Shown here: in pieces, positions 18,419 to 26,980 of the stretch | Numbering within the stretch: position 1 is the stretch's first letter | Layout of the letters: every line of letters begins with the position of its first letter | Assembly (NCBI GenBank): GCA_963816065.1 | Contig: CAWFJG010000029.1 | Location: 596,559 to 660,558 of the forward strand | Direction of reading: 5' to 3' | DNA length: 64,000 bases | From: Roseiarcus sp963816065 | Lineage (GTDB): Bacteria; Pseudomonadota; Alphaproteobacteria; Rhizobiales; Beijerinckiaceae | Made by a program: the position numbers and the translations under genes | Notes under the pieces: model-generated | What the model was told of the DNA's origin: nothing | What the model saw: only the letters and a program-made list of their open reading frames with translations | Database searches by the model: none

Positions 18419-19322
18419 CGTTGCGCCTCTCCCCAAGCCGGCGCGATCGAGGATGCTTGCGCGGCGGCGGCTTCCGCGTTGAGACGCGGCCACTCCGGGA
18501 TCTCGCTGTCCCATTCGATCAGCGTCGGGATCGGGCCTGCCCGGGCGATGACGCTCTCGAACAGGCGCCAGACGGCTTCGGCGACGGGCCGGTCGTGGCT
18601 GTCGATGAGCAGCGGCGCGCCTTCGTCGTCGCTTTCTTCGGCATGCCCGGCAAGATGGATCTCGCCGACCGCGGCAGCGGAAAGTCGGCGAGATAGGCGC
18701 GCGGCGAGAAGCCGTGGTTGGTCGCCGACACGAAGACATTGTTGACGTCGAGCAGCAGGCCGCAGCCGGTGCGCCGCGCGACCGCGCGGATGAAATCCGT
18801 CTCGCTCATCGTCGAATCGCGGAACAGGACGATAGGTCGACGGATTTTCGAGCAGCAACGGCCGGCGGATGGCCTCCTGCACCTCGTCGAGGTGATTGCA
18901 CACCGTCGCGAGCGTCGCTTCCGTGTAGGGCAAGCGGCAGCAAGTCGTTGAAATAGACGCTTTCGTGTGTCGACCAGGCGAGATGCTCGGACACGAGCGC
19001 CGGCTCGTAGCGCTCGAACGAGCGCGCCGAAGCGCGCGAGATGCGCCTTGTCCAGGCCCAGCGGGCCGCCGATCGACATGCACACGCCATGCAGCGAGAC
19101 CGGATGGTCTCGACGGATGGCTTCGAGAGCGCGATGAGGCGGGCCGCCGGCGCCCATGTAGTTCTCGGCGTGGATCTCGAAAAAGCCGCGAGGCGTTGGT
19201 CCCGCGAGGATCGCTTGCAAGTGCTGGGGCTTGAGGCTTGTTCCGGCCAGGCCCTGAATCGGATGCGCCGGAAGACGGGGATGAGGGGTCTCTCGCTCAA
19301 AATATGCCGACGGATCTCTCAT
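18408..19322 (-). CDS. bufB: BufB-like MNIO (DUF692) bufferin-maturing enzyme, multiple frameshifts
   Basis: MNIO enzymes are multinuclear non-heme iron oxygenases that modify cysteines of the bufferin precursor. All family segments are present but spread over three frames: FFEIHAENYMGAGGP and SLHGVCMSIGG, then SEHLAWSTHESVYFNDLLPL, then PYTEATLATVCNHLDEVQEA and LLLENPSTY, then DFIRAVARRTGCGLLLDVNN, then EIHLAGHAEE, DSHDRPVAEAVW and LIEWDSEIPEW. Extra bases near 19017, 18932 and 18832 and a missing base near 18675 restore one frame. With one more correction near 18430 the gene would end at TGA 18408-18410, overlapping the bufC start. Confidence 0.8.
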
Positions 19323-19371
19323 TCTGCCTGTCCCCCGTTTTCCGGCGCGCGGGTGTTGAGGTCGAGTGGGC

Positions 19372-19677
19372 TTACATAGCCGTGGTGGTTCCGTGCTTGC
19401 CGTTCGGCAGCACGATCGAGGTGCAGGTTCCGCCCTGGACGAACTTCCACGAGTTGCCCTGGAAATCCACGGTCGAGGTGCCCTGGCAGGTCGTGCCGGG
19501 TCCGGCAGCGCAATCGTTCTGCCCCTTCAGCGCGACGCCAAAGCACTTTTCCTTGTGCGCGGCCATCGCGGCAGACTCTTCCGCTTTGGTCAAAGGGGCG
19601 GCGGCGGCGAGCGTGGCGAGCGCGCTCGACAGCGCACTGGCAAGGATGACGGAGGTGATGACAGTCCTGGATGACAT
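19372..19677 (-). CDS. bufA: Bufferin precursor (BufA1/DUF2282), copper-binding RiPP peptide
   Basis: The protein has 101 residues with an N-terminal signal peptide (hydrophobic to about residue 27, AAA/AP) and a small Cys-containing core. The four cysteines lie in KEKCFGVA, NDCAAG, TTCQGTST and GGTCTSI, the layout of BufA1/DUF2282 bufferins. In characterised members, BufB and BufC convert core cysteines to copper-binding heterocycles, and the peptide protects cells from copper. A GGAGTC site precedes the ATG. bufB starts 49 bases downstream on the same strand. Confidence 0.9.
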   Translation of the reverse strand: MSSRTVITSVILASALSSALATLAAAAPLTKAEESAAMAAHKEKCFGVALKGQNDCAAGPGTTCQGTSTVDFQGNSWKFVQGGTCTSIVLPNGKHGTTTAM

Positions 19678-19812
19678 TCTGTTGACTCCGAATTGAAGTT
19701 CGCCCTCGTGGGACGCGCTTGGACTACGGGTTCGAACGCGAAAACGTTACGCCGGCTGAGGACGAATAATTTCGCGTGTGCCGGCGCCCTCGGAGCGGAG
19801 ATGCATCGATGG

Positions 19813-19974
19813 ACCGAGTCAGAGATCAACTTTCACCGCAGAGGGCACGAAGGACACAAAGAACGACCGGGCTCTTGGTATGTCTTCGTAGCGCTTCGTG
19901 TGCTTTGTGTTGAATTTGTCTCGCGTGTTCCGTTGCCCAGCCTGAGAATCTCTACCGAGGCGGCCGGGCGCCGG
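19813..19974. repeat. Dispersed intergenic repeat, copy 1
   Basis: This stretch aligns over about 160 bases with 23029-23192 in the same orientation. Shared blocks include TTCACCGCA, ACAAAGAACGAC, CTTGGTA, GTCTTCGT, TTGTCTCGC, TGTTCCGTTG, GAGAATCT (AAGAATCT in copy 2) and GCGCCGG. It contains complementary ACACAAAG and CTTTGTGT tracts that can form a hairpin. The overall form resembles the widespread TTCACCGCAGAGG...-type palindromic repeats of proteobacteria. Confidence 0.7.
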
Positions 19975-20686
19975 TGGATAGGGGCGAAGGGCGAGAGCGC
20001 GCGGAGATGGAACTTGCCGCCGGTCGGCGGGCCTACGGCCCTCCTCCATCGCGACCTAACCTCCGAGGGTCGCTATGACCGGCCAGCCGGGAACGGCGAG
20101 CCCCCTTGGGGCGGGTCGTCCGCGCCAGACCGAAGATGTCCTGGCGGATCGTCTCCGTGACGTCAGGAGCCTCGCAAGGACGCGCGCTTGAGTCCGGCTC
20201 TCAAGCCCATCGACAGTGCATCCGCGGAAACTCGCGGTGCGTCGAACTCGCCGCGGCCAGTGCGACAAAACGACCCGGAGGACGGCGTGACCCCCGCGCT
20301 CCGATGCGGCGATCCACGGACTACGCTTCCGATGGGCCAGATCAAATTGGTGAAGCGAAGGCTCTAGGACATTCTGTGATCGCTATCTGAGCAAAGATAG
20401 CGCTACTGACGTCTGCTTAGGGCAAATCTATGAGCAAATTATCTTTACATTGTTCGAATCGGTGCAAATAGATCATTCGGCAGACAGCCGTATCTATCCT
20501 AATCTACTTGGGAATATTGAATAATACAATAAAGCATTGTTATCGTTGCGTCAGGCTGTAGGTAGATACTCAAATTTATTACTTTTCTGAATGTTTGCCC
20601 CAAACAGATTTCAAACAGAGCACCGGATCATGCGTCAGTGCGGGTAAGTCACATATAGATGCTGTCCATCAGTCGAAAGGCCTGTC
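19975..20686. other. Intergenic, AT-rich in its second half
   Basis: There is no supported gene. From about 20380 to 20690 the base composition drops sharply in GC compared with the surroundings, just upstream of the beta-helix gene. Such a leader often marks a promoter region of an acquired gene. A ribosome-binding AAGG lies before the ATG at 20687. Confidence 0.4.
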
Positions 20687-22669
20687 ATGTATACGAGCGC
20701 CGAACTTCAGCTGCTTCGCAACGCCGATCCGGGCGTGCAACTCCCTGGCATCGACACGCCGGCAGGCAATCCGCTTGAAGCCGCCTCGCTCAAGCCGCTG
20801 TCCTCTCTTCCCAGCTCCGGCGGCCCTGTGAGTTATAACGCCAAGACCAATGTGGTCTACATCACCCAGGCCGGCGCGACCATCAGCGGCTATAACTTCG
20901 GCAACGCGACCGTCTTTGTCTGCGCCAGCAATGTCACGATCGAGAATTGCAGCTTCACCGCCACGACAGGGTACGACGCCATCCAGGTCAACAGCGGAAC
21001 CAACACCACCATAACCAACTGCACGTTCGACAGCCAAGGCATCCCCTCAAAGGTCTGCGCCTGGATAACGTCGAAGACCCCAATCACTGTCACCAACAAT
21101 CGCTTCATCGATACGCCGGCCGACGGCGTCGACGTGACGGGCGGAGGCGTCATCTCCGGCAACTACTTCTCCGGCGTGGGCTATTCGATCAATGGGCTCC
21201 ATCCGGACGCGATCTGGATCACCAACAGCACGACGCCGATGACCATCTCAAACAATTTCATCGACTGGACAAACCATCCGAACTCGATCAACTCCGCCAA
21301 CAATTGCATTCGCATCACTTCCGAACTGGGCAACGTCGCCAACGTGACGGTCACCGGCAATTACCTGATCGGCGGGTCGACCACCATCGACGCCGGCAAC
21401 GCCGGATCGGGCACGTTCAGCAACATCGCCATCGCCAACAACTACCTCGGCTTCGCGGCGTATGGCGTGGCCTTCTATGCCGGCCCGATGTCCGGCGTGA
21501 CCACAAGCGGAAACGTCATCTTCGACTACACCAACCCGGCCTACTCCACCGACGCATGGGCGGCCGATAAGGCGGCCGGGCTGTCGACGCCGTATCTCCT
21601 CGTCTCGACCGCCGGATCCACCATCAACGCCCAAACGCAGACCGGCCCGACGACCCTGTACGGCAGCCCGAGCGCCCACCTGATAGGCGGCTCCCACGAA
21701 AACATCTTCATCAGCGGCTTCGGCCGGCAATACATTTTCGGAGGCGCGGGGGCCAATATCTACACTTACCTCTCGCCCGCCAACTCCACGCCTTTCGCGC
21801 CGGACTGGATCAACCTCAATTTCAGCGTCGCCAAGGACGTCATCGATCTCAGCTACATCGACGCCAACCTGACGGCCGCCGGCGTGCAGGCCTTCACCTT
21901 CATCGGCACGAACGCCTTCACCAGCGCCGGCGCCCAGGTGCGCTACCAACTGGACCCGATCCACAACATGACCGTCGTCCAGGTGGCGCTCGCCGGAGAT
22001 ACGTCGCCCGACATGACGATCGACATCAGCGGCCAATTCAATCTCAGCGCGGCCAATTTCGCCCTCAGCCTCACTCAGTCCGCGACGGACGTCGCCAACG
22101 GCGCCGCGCTTTCCGTTTCGACCGCCCGGTCCGGTTCGGCGTTCGAATACCTCTACACCAACGTCAAGGGCCGGGCCTATTCGTCCTATCAATCGGTCTA
22201 TTACGCCAACAACGTCGCCGCGGACGATTTGAACCTGAGCGCGACGGCGAACGAAATCGACCTCTATGAACGCAACGTCACGCTCACCCGCGCCGGGCAG
22301 GCCGAAACCTTGGCGATCGGCAACGGCTCCTTCAAGCTCGCCTATCACGCCAACGAGACGATCCAGGCGGGCAACGCCAACGCCGGCGCGGAGACCTTCG
22401 TCTTCAGCAAAGGGTACGGCCAGGAAACGATCAACGGCTTTGCGGCCTCGGGGGCGAACGCCGACACGCTGGTCCTGTCGACCTCCGACTTCTCCTATCT
22501 TACCGGCGCCATGACCCAGGCCCAGGACCTCGCAGCGGTCCTCAGCCATGCTTCCTCGGCCTCGAATGGCGGCGTGACGATCGGCGACAAGTGGGGCGAC
22601 AGCATCGCTCTTGTCGGCGTCAGCGCCGCCACGCTCACCGCCAGTCCGAGCGCAGTGAAATTCGTCTGA
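20687..22669 (+). CDS. Right-handed beta-helix protein, probably secreted
   Basis: The protein has 660 residues and is rich in Asn, Thr, Ser and Gly. It has almost no Cys or Lys, as expected of exported beta-solenoids. Residues about 60-280 form repeated rungs of the pectate-lyase/parallel beta-helix type (SNVTIENCSFTATT, TNTTITNCTFDS, TPITVTNNRFIDTP, MTISNNFIDW, ANVTVTGNYLIGG). Residues about 330-460 resemble the C-terminal region of serralysin-type exoproteins (FGRQYIFGGAGANIYTYL; DVIDLSYIDANL), consistent with type I secretion. No N-terminal signal peptide is seen. It may be a polysaccharide-active or surface protein; the substrate is unknown and no secretion genes are adjacent. Confidence 0.75.
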   Translation: MYTSAELQLLRNADPGVQLPGIDTPAGNPLEAASLKPLSSLPSSGGPVSYNAKTNVVYITQAGATISGYNFGNATVFVCASNVTIENCSFTATTGYDAIQVNSGTNTTITNCTFDSQGIPSKVCAWITSKTPITVTNNRFIDTPADGVDVTGGGVISGNYFSGVGYSINGLHPDAIWITNSTTPMTISNNFIDWTNHPNSINSANNCIRITSELGNVANVTVTGNYLIGGSTTIDAGNAGSGTFSNIAIANNYLGFAAYGVAFYAGPMSGVTTSGNVIFDYTNPAYSTDAWAADKAAGLSTPYLLVSTAGSTINAQTQTGPTTLYGSPSAHLIGGSHENIFISGFGRQYIFGGAGANIYTYLSPANSTPFAPDWINLNFSVAKDVIDLSYIDANLTAAGVQAFTFIGTNAFTSAGAQVRYQLDPIHNMTVVQVALAGDTSPDMTIDISGQFNLSAANFALSLTQSATDVANGAALSVSTARSGSAFEYLYTNVKGRAYSSYQSVYYANNVAADDLNLSATANEIDLYERNVTLTRAGQAETLAIGNGSFKLAYHANETIQAGNANAGAETFVFSKGYGQETINGFAASGANADTLVLSTSDFSYLTGAMTQAQDLAAVLSHASSASNGGVTIGDKWGDSIALVGVSAATLTASPSAVKFV

Positions 22670-22740
22670 TCGAGCAACCGCGCGGGGTCGGCGGCTACTC
22701 GCGCCCTCGTTTGGCCGGCTAAAGGAATCTGCTCAGGGCG

Positions 22741-22780
22741 TGAATTCCAATCGAATCGCGCCAAGCACCCTCATCCGGCC
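22741..22780 (+). repeat. 40-bp dispersed repeat, inverted relative to 55570-55609
   Basis: This 40-base unit (starting TGAATTC, with core ATCGAATCGCGCC and ending ATCCGGCC) matches the reverse complement of 55570-55609 at 33 of 40 positions. The partner copy lies between araA and araD. It is immediately followed by a palindromic intergenic element. Confidence 0.65.
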
Positions 22781-22785
22781 GCAAC

Positions 22786-22871
22786 ACGGCCACCTTCCCC
22801 CGAAGGGGAAGGAGACGCCCCTCACCCGCCGGGCCCGCCGGGAGAGGAAAGCCGCAAAGCGGAAGGGTGAG
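22786..22871. repeat. REP-like palindromic intergenic element
   Basis: CCTTCCCC (22793-22800) and GGGGAAGG (22805-22812) form an 8-bp hairpin with a CGAA loop. CCTCACCC near 22820 and GGGTGAGG (22864-22871) can pair around it. Such composite palindromes are common between genes in Hyphomicrobiales. Confidence 0.55.
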
Positions 22872-23028
22872 GTTGGCTTTATCATGCTCGAGCGACTTGC
22901 GTCAGGCAAATCGAAGGCGTTCTCCGTCCTCCCGAAGCCCATCGAGACACGGGCGCTTTCGACGCCCGATTGAAAGGGAACACCGGGATGGGGGCGCGCT
23001 GACCTCGCAAATTGAGGGTCTGGCGACA

Positions 23029-23192
23029 GCCCGAGTTAGAGGTCGACCTTCACCGCAAAAGGCGCAAAGGAGACAAAGAACGACAGGGCGCTTGGTACGT
23101 CTTCGTGGCTCCTGGTGTCCCTTGTGGCAAAATTGTCTCGCTTGTTCCGTTGGCCGGCTTAAGAATCTTCGCTTGGGCGGGCGGGGCGCCGG
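23029..23192. repeat. Dispersed intergenic repeat, copy 2
   Basis: This is the second copy of the approximately 160-bp element at 19813-19974, same orientation, with several substitutions. Its right edge abuts the point where the hydantoinase gene fragment (23212-23391, opposite strand) loses homology. Confidence 0.7.
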
Positions 23193-23211
23193 AAGTCTCC
23201 GCCAGACGCGC

Positions 23212-23391
23212 ATGGCTATCGATTCCGCCCGGCGTTACCAGGAGTCCGGAGGCGTCGATCGACTTCCGCCCGTCGTCGATCGCATCGGCGACGACGGCGA
23301 TCACGCCATTGCGCCCACCGACGTCGGCGCGCGCCGTATCTGCGGCGGTGACGATCGCGCCGCCTCTGATCACGAGATCGAAGTCGCTCAC
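23212..23391 (-). pseudogene. Dihydropyrimidinase/D-hydantoinase, N-terminal fragment
   Basis: About 60 residues read as the start of a hydantoinase-type amidohydrolase: SDFDLVIRGGAIVTAAD, then DGRKSIDASGLLVTPGGIDSH, the last His belonging to the first metal-binding motif. Homology stops right after DSH, where the repeat at 23029-23192 begins, and the remaining about 400 residues are missing. A GTG at 23391 would be the start, overlapping the possible stop of an upstream remnant. It is decayed and non-functional. Confidence 0.7.
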
Positions 23392-23879
23392 GCCATGGTC
23401 TCCGATAACGAGAAGGCTGTCGTCGAGGACGATCCAGCCGCGCCACCCAAACAATGCGCCAAGCGATGCAGCCGGCCTGCGCCAGGATCTCCGCGAAGTG
23501 GTCTCGCAAGGCGTGGCGCTCGCGGACCGCCGGATTTCGGGGTCGTCGCGGTCCGAAAAGAAGCGCTTCGACCCGGCCTCGCGTGGTTTTCCGGGGGGAA
23601 ACGTGGCAAAAAGATGTCCAATGGCGCCCTCAGGGGCGATACGAGTTAGAAATTTGCGCGTAACGCTCTGAAATCATTGGCTGTCGCGCCAAATGCGCAG
23701 GTCCGAAGGCCGCTCAGGGCGGCCCGGAGGACGGGTCGCCACGGGGGCAAAGTGACCGCGATTTGTGATCCCCGTCACAGCGGCCGAACCGCCTTTCGTG
23801 GTTCAAGCGCGTGGCTTTGCGAAGCGTCGTCGCCGGATGCGGGCGGCTTCGATGGGGGCGGACTCGAGCGGTGACCGCC
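23392..23879. other. Intergenic region with gene debris
   Basis: The part next to the hydantoinase fragment may hold the remains of an upstream gene on the minus strand. An open frame ends ATGGCGTGA at 23388, overlapping the fragment start, but its product is not recognisable. The rest shows no coding signal that I trust. Confidence 0.3.
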
Positions 23880-24134
23880 ATGGCCGGATTCGACAAGTAC
23901 GCGGCCTACTACCGCGGATATCTGGCCGACGATCGGCGCCTGGCGTCAGTCGTTGGCTTCCTCTTGGCTGCAATCGCGCTGTGGTTGCTTGTTTACCTCG
24001 TCAGCCTGGTCGGACCCGCGAGCCAACAGCGCTTGCGACTGGGGGAGCCGCCGGCTCGTGCCGCGCGGGCCGCCACTGTGATGCAACCATGGTCGCTGGC
24101 CGGGGTCTTTGCTTTTTCTCGGCCGCCGACTTGA
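23880..24134 (+). CDS. Small single-helix membrane protein, hypothetical
   Basis: The possible product has 84 residues. The N-terminal part MAGFDKYAAYYRGYLADD precedes a strong hydrophobic helix (about residues 22-46). The C-terminal half is low-complexity Arg/Ala/Pro and less convincing. The ribosome site is weak (GGTGA). It lies upstream of glcD without clear coupling. Confidence 0.35.
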   Translation: MAGFDKYAAYYRGYLADDRRLASVVGFLLAAIALWLLVYLVSLVGPASQQRLRLGEPPARAARAATVMQPWSLAGVFAFSRPPT

Positions 24135-24251
24135 CGCCGCGTTCGGCGACGTCATTCTTGGGCCGATGCCCTGGAGCGAAACACCAAATCCCCCTCCTTT
24201 GCGCCGCAAACGCCTGTTCGCGGTCGGTCCGTCGATGGTGAAAGCCACGCC

Positions 24252-25742
24252 ATGATTGCGATGCCTGAGCCGGACCGCGCGGTGCTGTCGCGGCGTGCCG
24301 AGATCGTGGCTGCGCTCCGTCGGATCATCCCGGGCGAAGGCGTGATCGATAAAGCCATTGAGCTGCGCGCGTTCGAATGCGACGGGCTCACCGCTTATCG
24401 CCAGCCGCCGATGGTAGCCGTGCTGCCCGATACGACCGCACAAGTCGTGGAGGTCCTGCGCTATTGTGCCGCGAATTGGGTCAAGGTCGTGCCGCGTGGC
24501 GCCGGGACCTCGCTTTCGGGCGGCGCCTTGCCGCTTGCCGACGGGGTCCTGCTGGGCATGGGGAAATTCAACCGCATCCGCGAGATCGACATCGCCAACC
24601 GCTGTGTCGTCGCCGAGCCCGGGGTGACCAATCTGGGCGTCACCCACGCGGTCCAGGGGCTCGGCCTCTATTATGCGCCCGACCCGTCCAGCCAGATCGC
24701 CTGCACCATCGGCGGCAATGTCGCCGAGAATTCTGGCGGGGTGCATTGCCTGAAATACGGCATGACAACCAACAATGTGATCGGAATCGAGCTGGTGACG
24801 ATCGAAGGAGAAGTCCTACGGCTGGGCGGCAAGCATTTCGACAGCGCGGGCTATGACCTGATGGGCGTGACGGTCGGCTCCGAGGGCATGCTCGGCGTGG
24901 TGACCGAGGTGACCGTGCGCGTACTGCCAAAGCCGCCGGGGGCGCGCGCGCTCCTCATTGGATTTTCGTCTGTCGAGGACGCTGGAGAGTGCGTCGCAAG
25001 CGTGATCGGCGCCGGCATCATTCCGGGCGGCATGGAGATCATGGATCGGCTTGCGGTCCAGGCGGCCGAAGCCTTCGTGCACGCCGGCTATCCGCTCGAA
25101 GCCGCGGCCCTCATGATCGTCGAACTCGACGGATGCGAGGCCGAGGTCGATCATCTGGTAGCCCAGGTCGAGGCGATCGCGATGCGCAGCGGCGCGACGA
25201 GTTGCAGAGCGAGCCGGTCGGAGGACGAGCGGCTTCTCTTCTGGGCCGGACGCAAGGCGGCCTTTCCTGCCGTCGGCCGTATTTCGCCGGATTACTACTG
25301 TATGGACGGCACCATTCCTCGCCGGGAGATCGGTAGGGTGCTACGACGAATTCAGCAAATGGAAGGTCGGTTCGACCTCCGCTGCGCCAATGTCTTTCAC
25401 GCCGGCGACGGCAATCTGCATCCGCTCGTCCTTTACGACGCGAACCGTCCCGGAGAACTGGAGAAGGCGGAGGCGTTCGGCGCCGAAATCCTGCGGCTTT
25501 GTGTCGAGGTTGGCGGGGTGCTGACTGGCGAGCACGGCGTCGGCGTCGAGAAGCGCGACCTCATGGATACGATGTTCACTCCGGTCGATCTCAACCAGCA
25601 GCAGCGCTTGAAATGCGCCTTTGATTCGGACGGCCTTCTCAACCCGGGAAAGGTATTCCCCCAACTCTGCCGCTGCGCCGAACTCGGTCGCATGCACGTG
25701 CGAGCTGGCGAGATCCCGTTTCCCGACTTGCCGCGTTTCTGA
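24252..25742 (+). CDS. glcD: Glycolate oxidase subunit GlcD (FAD-linked)
   Basis: The protein has 496 residues and is the FAD-binding catalytic subunit oxidising glycolate to glyoxylate. The FAD-binding motif is PRGAGTSLSGGALP, followed by GVTNLGVTHAV, CTIGGNVAENSGGVHCLKYG and GSEGMLGVVTEVTV. The C-terminal FAD-oxidase domain includes NVFHAGDGNLHPL and GGVLTGEHGVGVEKR. It heads a glcDEF operon with 12 bases before glcE. An alternative start is the ATG at 24264. Confidence 0.95.
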   Translation: MIAMPEPDRAVLSRRAEIVAALRRIIPGEGVIDKAIELRAFECDGLTAYRQPPMVAVLPDTTAQVVEVLRYCAANWVKVVPRGAGTSLSGGALPLADGVLLGMGKFNRIREIDIANRCVVAEPGVTNLGVTHAVQGLGLYYAPDPSSQIACTIGGNVAENSGGVHCLKYGMTTNNVIGIELVTIEGEVLRLGGKHFDSAGYDLMGVTVGSEGMLGVVTEVTVRVLPKPPGARALLIGFSSVEDAGECVASVIGAGIIPGGMEIMDRLAVQAAEAFVHAGYPLEAAALMIVELDGCEAEVDHLVAQVEAIAMRSGATSCRASRSEDERLLFWAGRKAAFPAVGRISPDYYCMDGTIPRREIGRVLRRIQQMEGRFDLRCANVFHAGDGNLHPLVLYDANRPGELEKAEAFGAEILRLCVEVGGVLTGEHGVGVEKRDLMDTMFTPVDLNQQQRLKCAFDSDGLLNPGKVFPQLCRCAELGRMHVRAGEIPFPDLPRF

Positions 25743-25754
25743 TCGGAATCGCGG

Positions 25755-26975
25755 GTGCCAAATCTGGAGCCGTCGAACGACCGGGAGATTGCGGAAATCG
25801 TCGCCTGGGCTGCGGCGGAAGGCAATTCACTCGAGATCCTGGCCGGCCGGACGAAGCAAGCGCTTGGACGGCCAACCACAACGGACCACACGCTTGACGT
25901 GTCGCGAATGACCGGCGTTGTCGACTACGAGCCTGCTGAACTTGTATTGACAGCGCGCCCAGGCGAGCCCCTTTCGGCGATCGCCTCCGTCCTTGCCGAA
26001 CATGGACAGATGCTGGCCTTCGAACCGCCGGACTGGCGCAGTCTGCTCGGCAGTTTAGGCGAACAGACGCTCGGCGGCGTGATCGCCTGCAACCTCGCCG
26101 GCTCCCGCCGCGTACGCTCGGGATCGCCGCGCGATTACCTCCTCGGGTTCTCCGCGGTCAACGGTTTCGGCGAATTATGGAAGGCCGGGGGCAAGGTCGT
26201 CAAGAACGTCACCGGGTACGACATGGCGAAACTCCAGGCCGGCGCATTTGGAACGTTGTCGGTGTTGACCGAACTCACCGTCAAGGTCGTCCCGAAGCCG
26301 GATACGGCTTGCACTCTGGTCTTGCGGGGGCTTGCGAACAACGACGCGATTGGCACATTAGCCAAAGCTCTGAACGCGCCATTCGAGGTCTCCGGCGCAG
26401 CCCATCTTCCATCCGCGATCGCGGGCCGGTCCTCGGTCGGCGCGGTGTCGGCGCGAGACTCAGCGGCGACTCTTCTGCGGCTGGAGGGCCCACGTCCTTC
26501 TGTCGCCTATCGAGCCGACGCGCTGGAAGCCTTGGTCGGCGCGGGCGCACGCCTCGACGAGGCGGAAACACAAGCCGTGTGGAGCGAGATCGGCGCGGTC
26601 CGCCCGCTGATTGGGCCGCGCGGCAACATCGTTTGGCGCGTGTGTCCGACGCCGAGCGCCGCCGACTCGGTCGCGCGGGCCTGCGTCGCCGCGCTGCCGT
26701 CGGCCGAAGTCCTGTTCGATTGGGGCGGCGGCCTCATATGGCTGAGCCTTGAGGGGAGCGCGGCCGGCGACGACGGCGGGGCCGCCATCGTGCGGGCGGC
26801 GGTGAGGTCCACTGGCGGTCACGCGGCTCTTATCGTGGCCCCTGAGGCGATTCGCGCCTCGACTCCGGTGTTCCAGCCGCTTGAGGGCCCTCTCGGGAGT
26901 CTCAGTGTTCGGGTGAAGCGCGGGTTTGATCCGCGCAGCATCCTCAACCCGGGCCGCATGCAAGAGGGCTTGTGA
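25755..26975 (+). CDS. glcE: Glycolate oxidase subunit GlcE
   Basis: The protein has 406 residues and starts with GTG. It is the second FAD-binding-type subunit of glycolate oxidase, shorter than GlcD. Recognisable parts are LEILAGRTKQALGRP, VDYEPAELVLTARPG, LGSLGEQTLGGVIACNLAGS, KNVTGYDMAKLQAGAFG and the C-terminal FDPRSILNPGRM. It lies 12 bases after glcD and ends in a four-base GTGA overlap with a possible glcF start. Confidence 0.93.
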   Translation: MPNLEPSNDREIAEIVAWAAAEGNSLEILAGRTKQALGRPTTTDHTLDVSRMTGVVDYEPAELVLTARPGEPLSAIASVLAEHGQMLAFEPPDWRSLLGSLGEQTLGGVIACNLAGSRRVRSGSPRDYLLGFSAVNGFGELWKAGGKVVKNVTGYDMAKLQAGAFGTLSVLTELTVKVVPKPDTACTLVLRGLANNDAIGTLAKALNAPFEVSGAAHLPSAIAGRSSVGAVSARDSAATLLRLEGPRPSVAYRADALEALVGAGARLDEAETQAVWSEIGAVRPLIGPRGNIVWRVCPTPSAADSVARACVAALPSAEVLFDWGGGLIWLSLEGSAAGDDGGAAIVRAAVRSTGGHAALIVAPEAIRASTPVFQPLEGPLGSLSVRVKRGFDPRSILNPGRMQEGL

Positions 26976-26980
26976 GGACG

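Noticed and set aside
19693..20160. 155-residue frame upstream of the beta-helix gene
   Set aside because: It lies largely within the dispersed repeat at 19813-19974 and does not look like protein.
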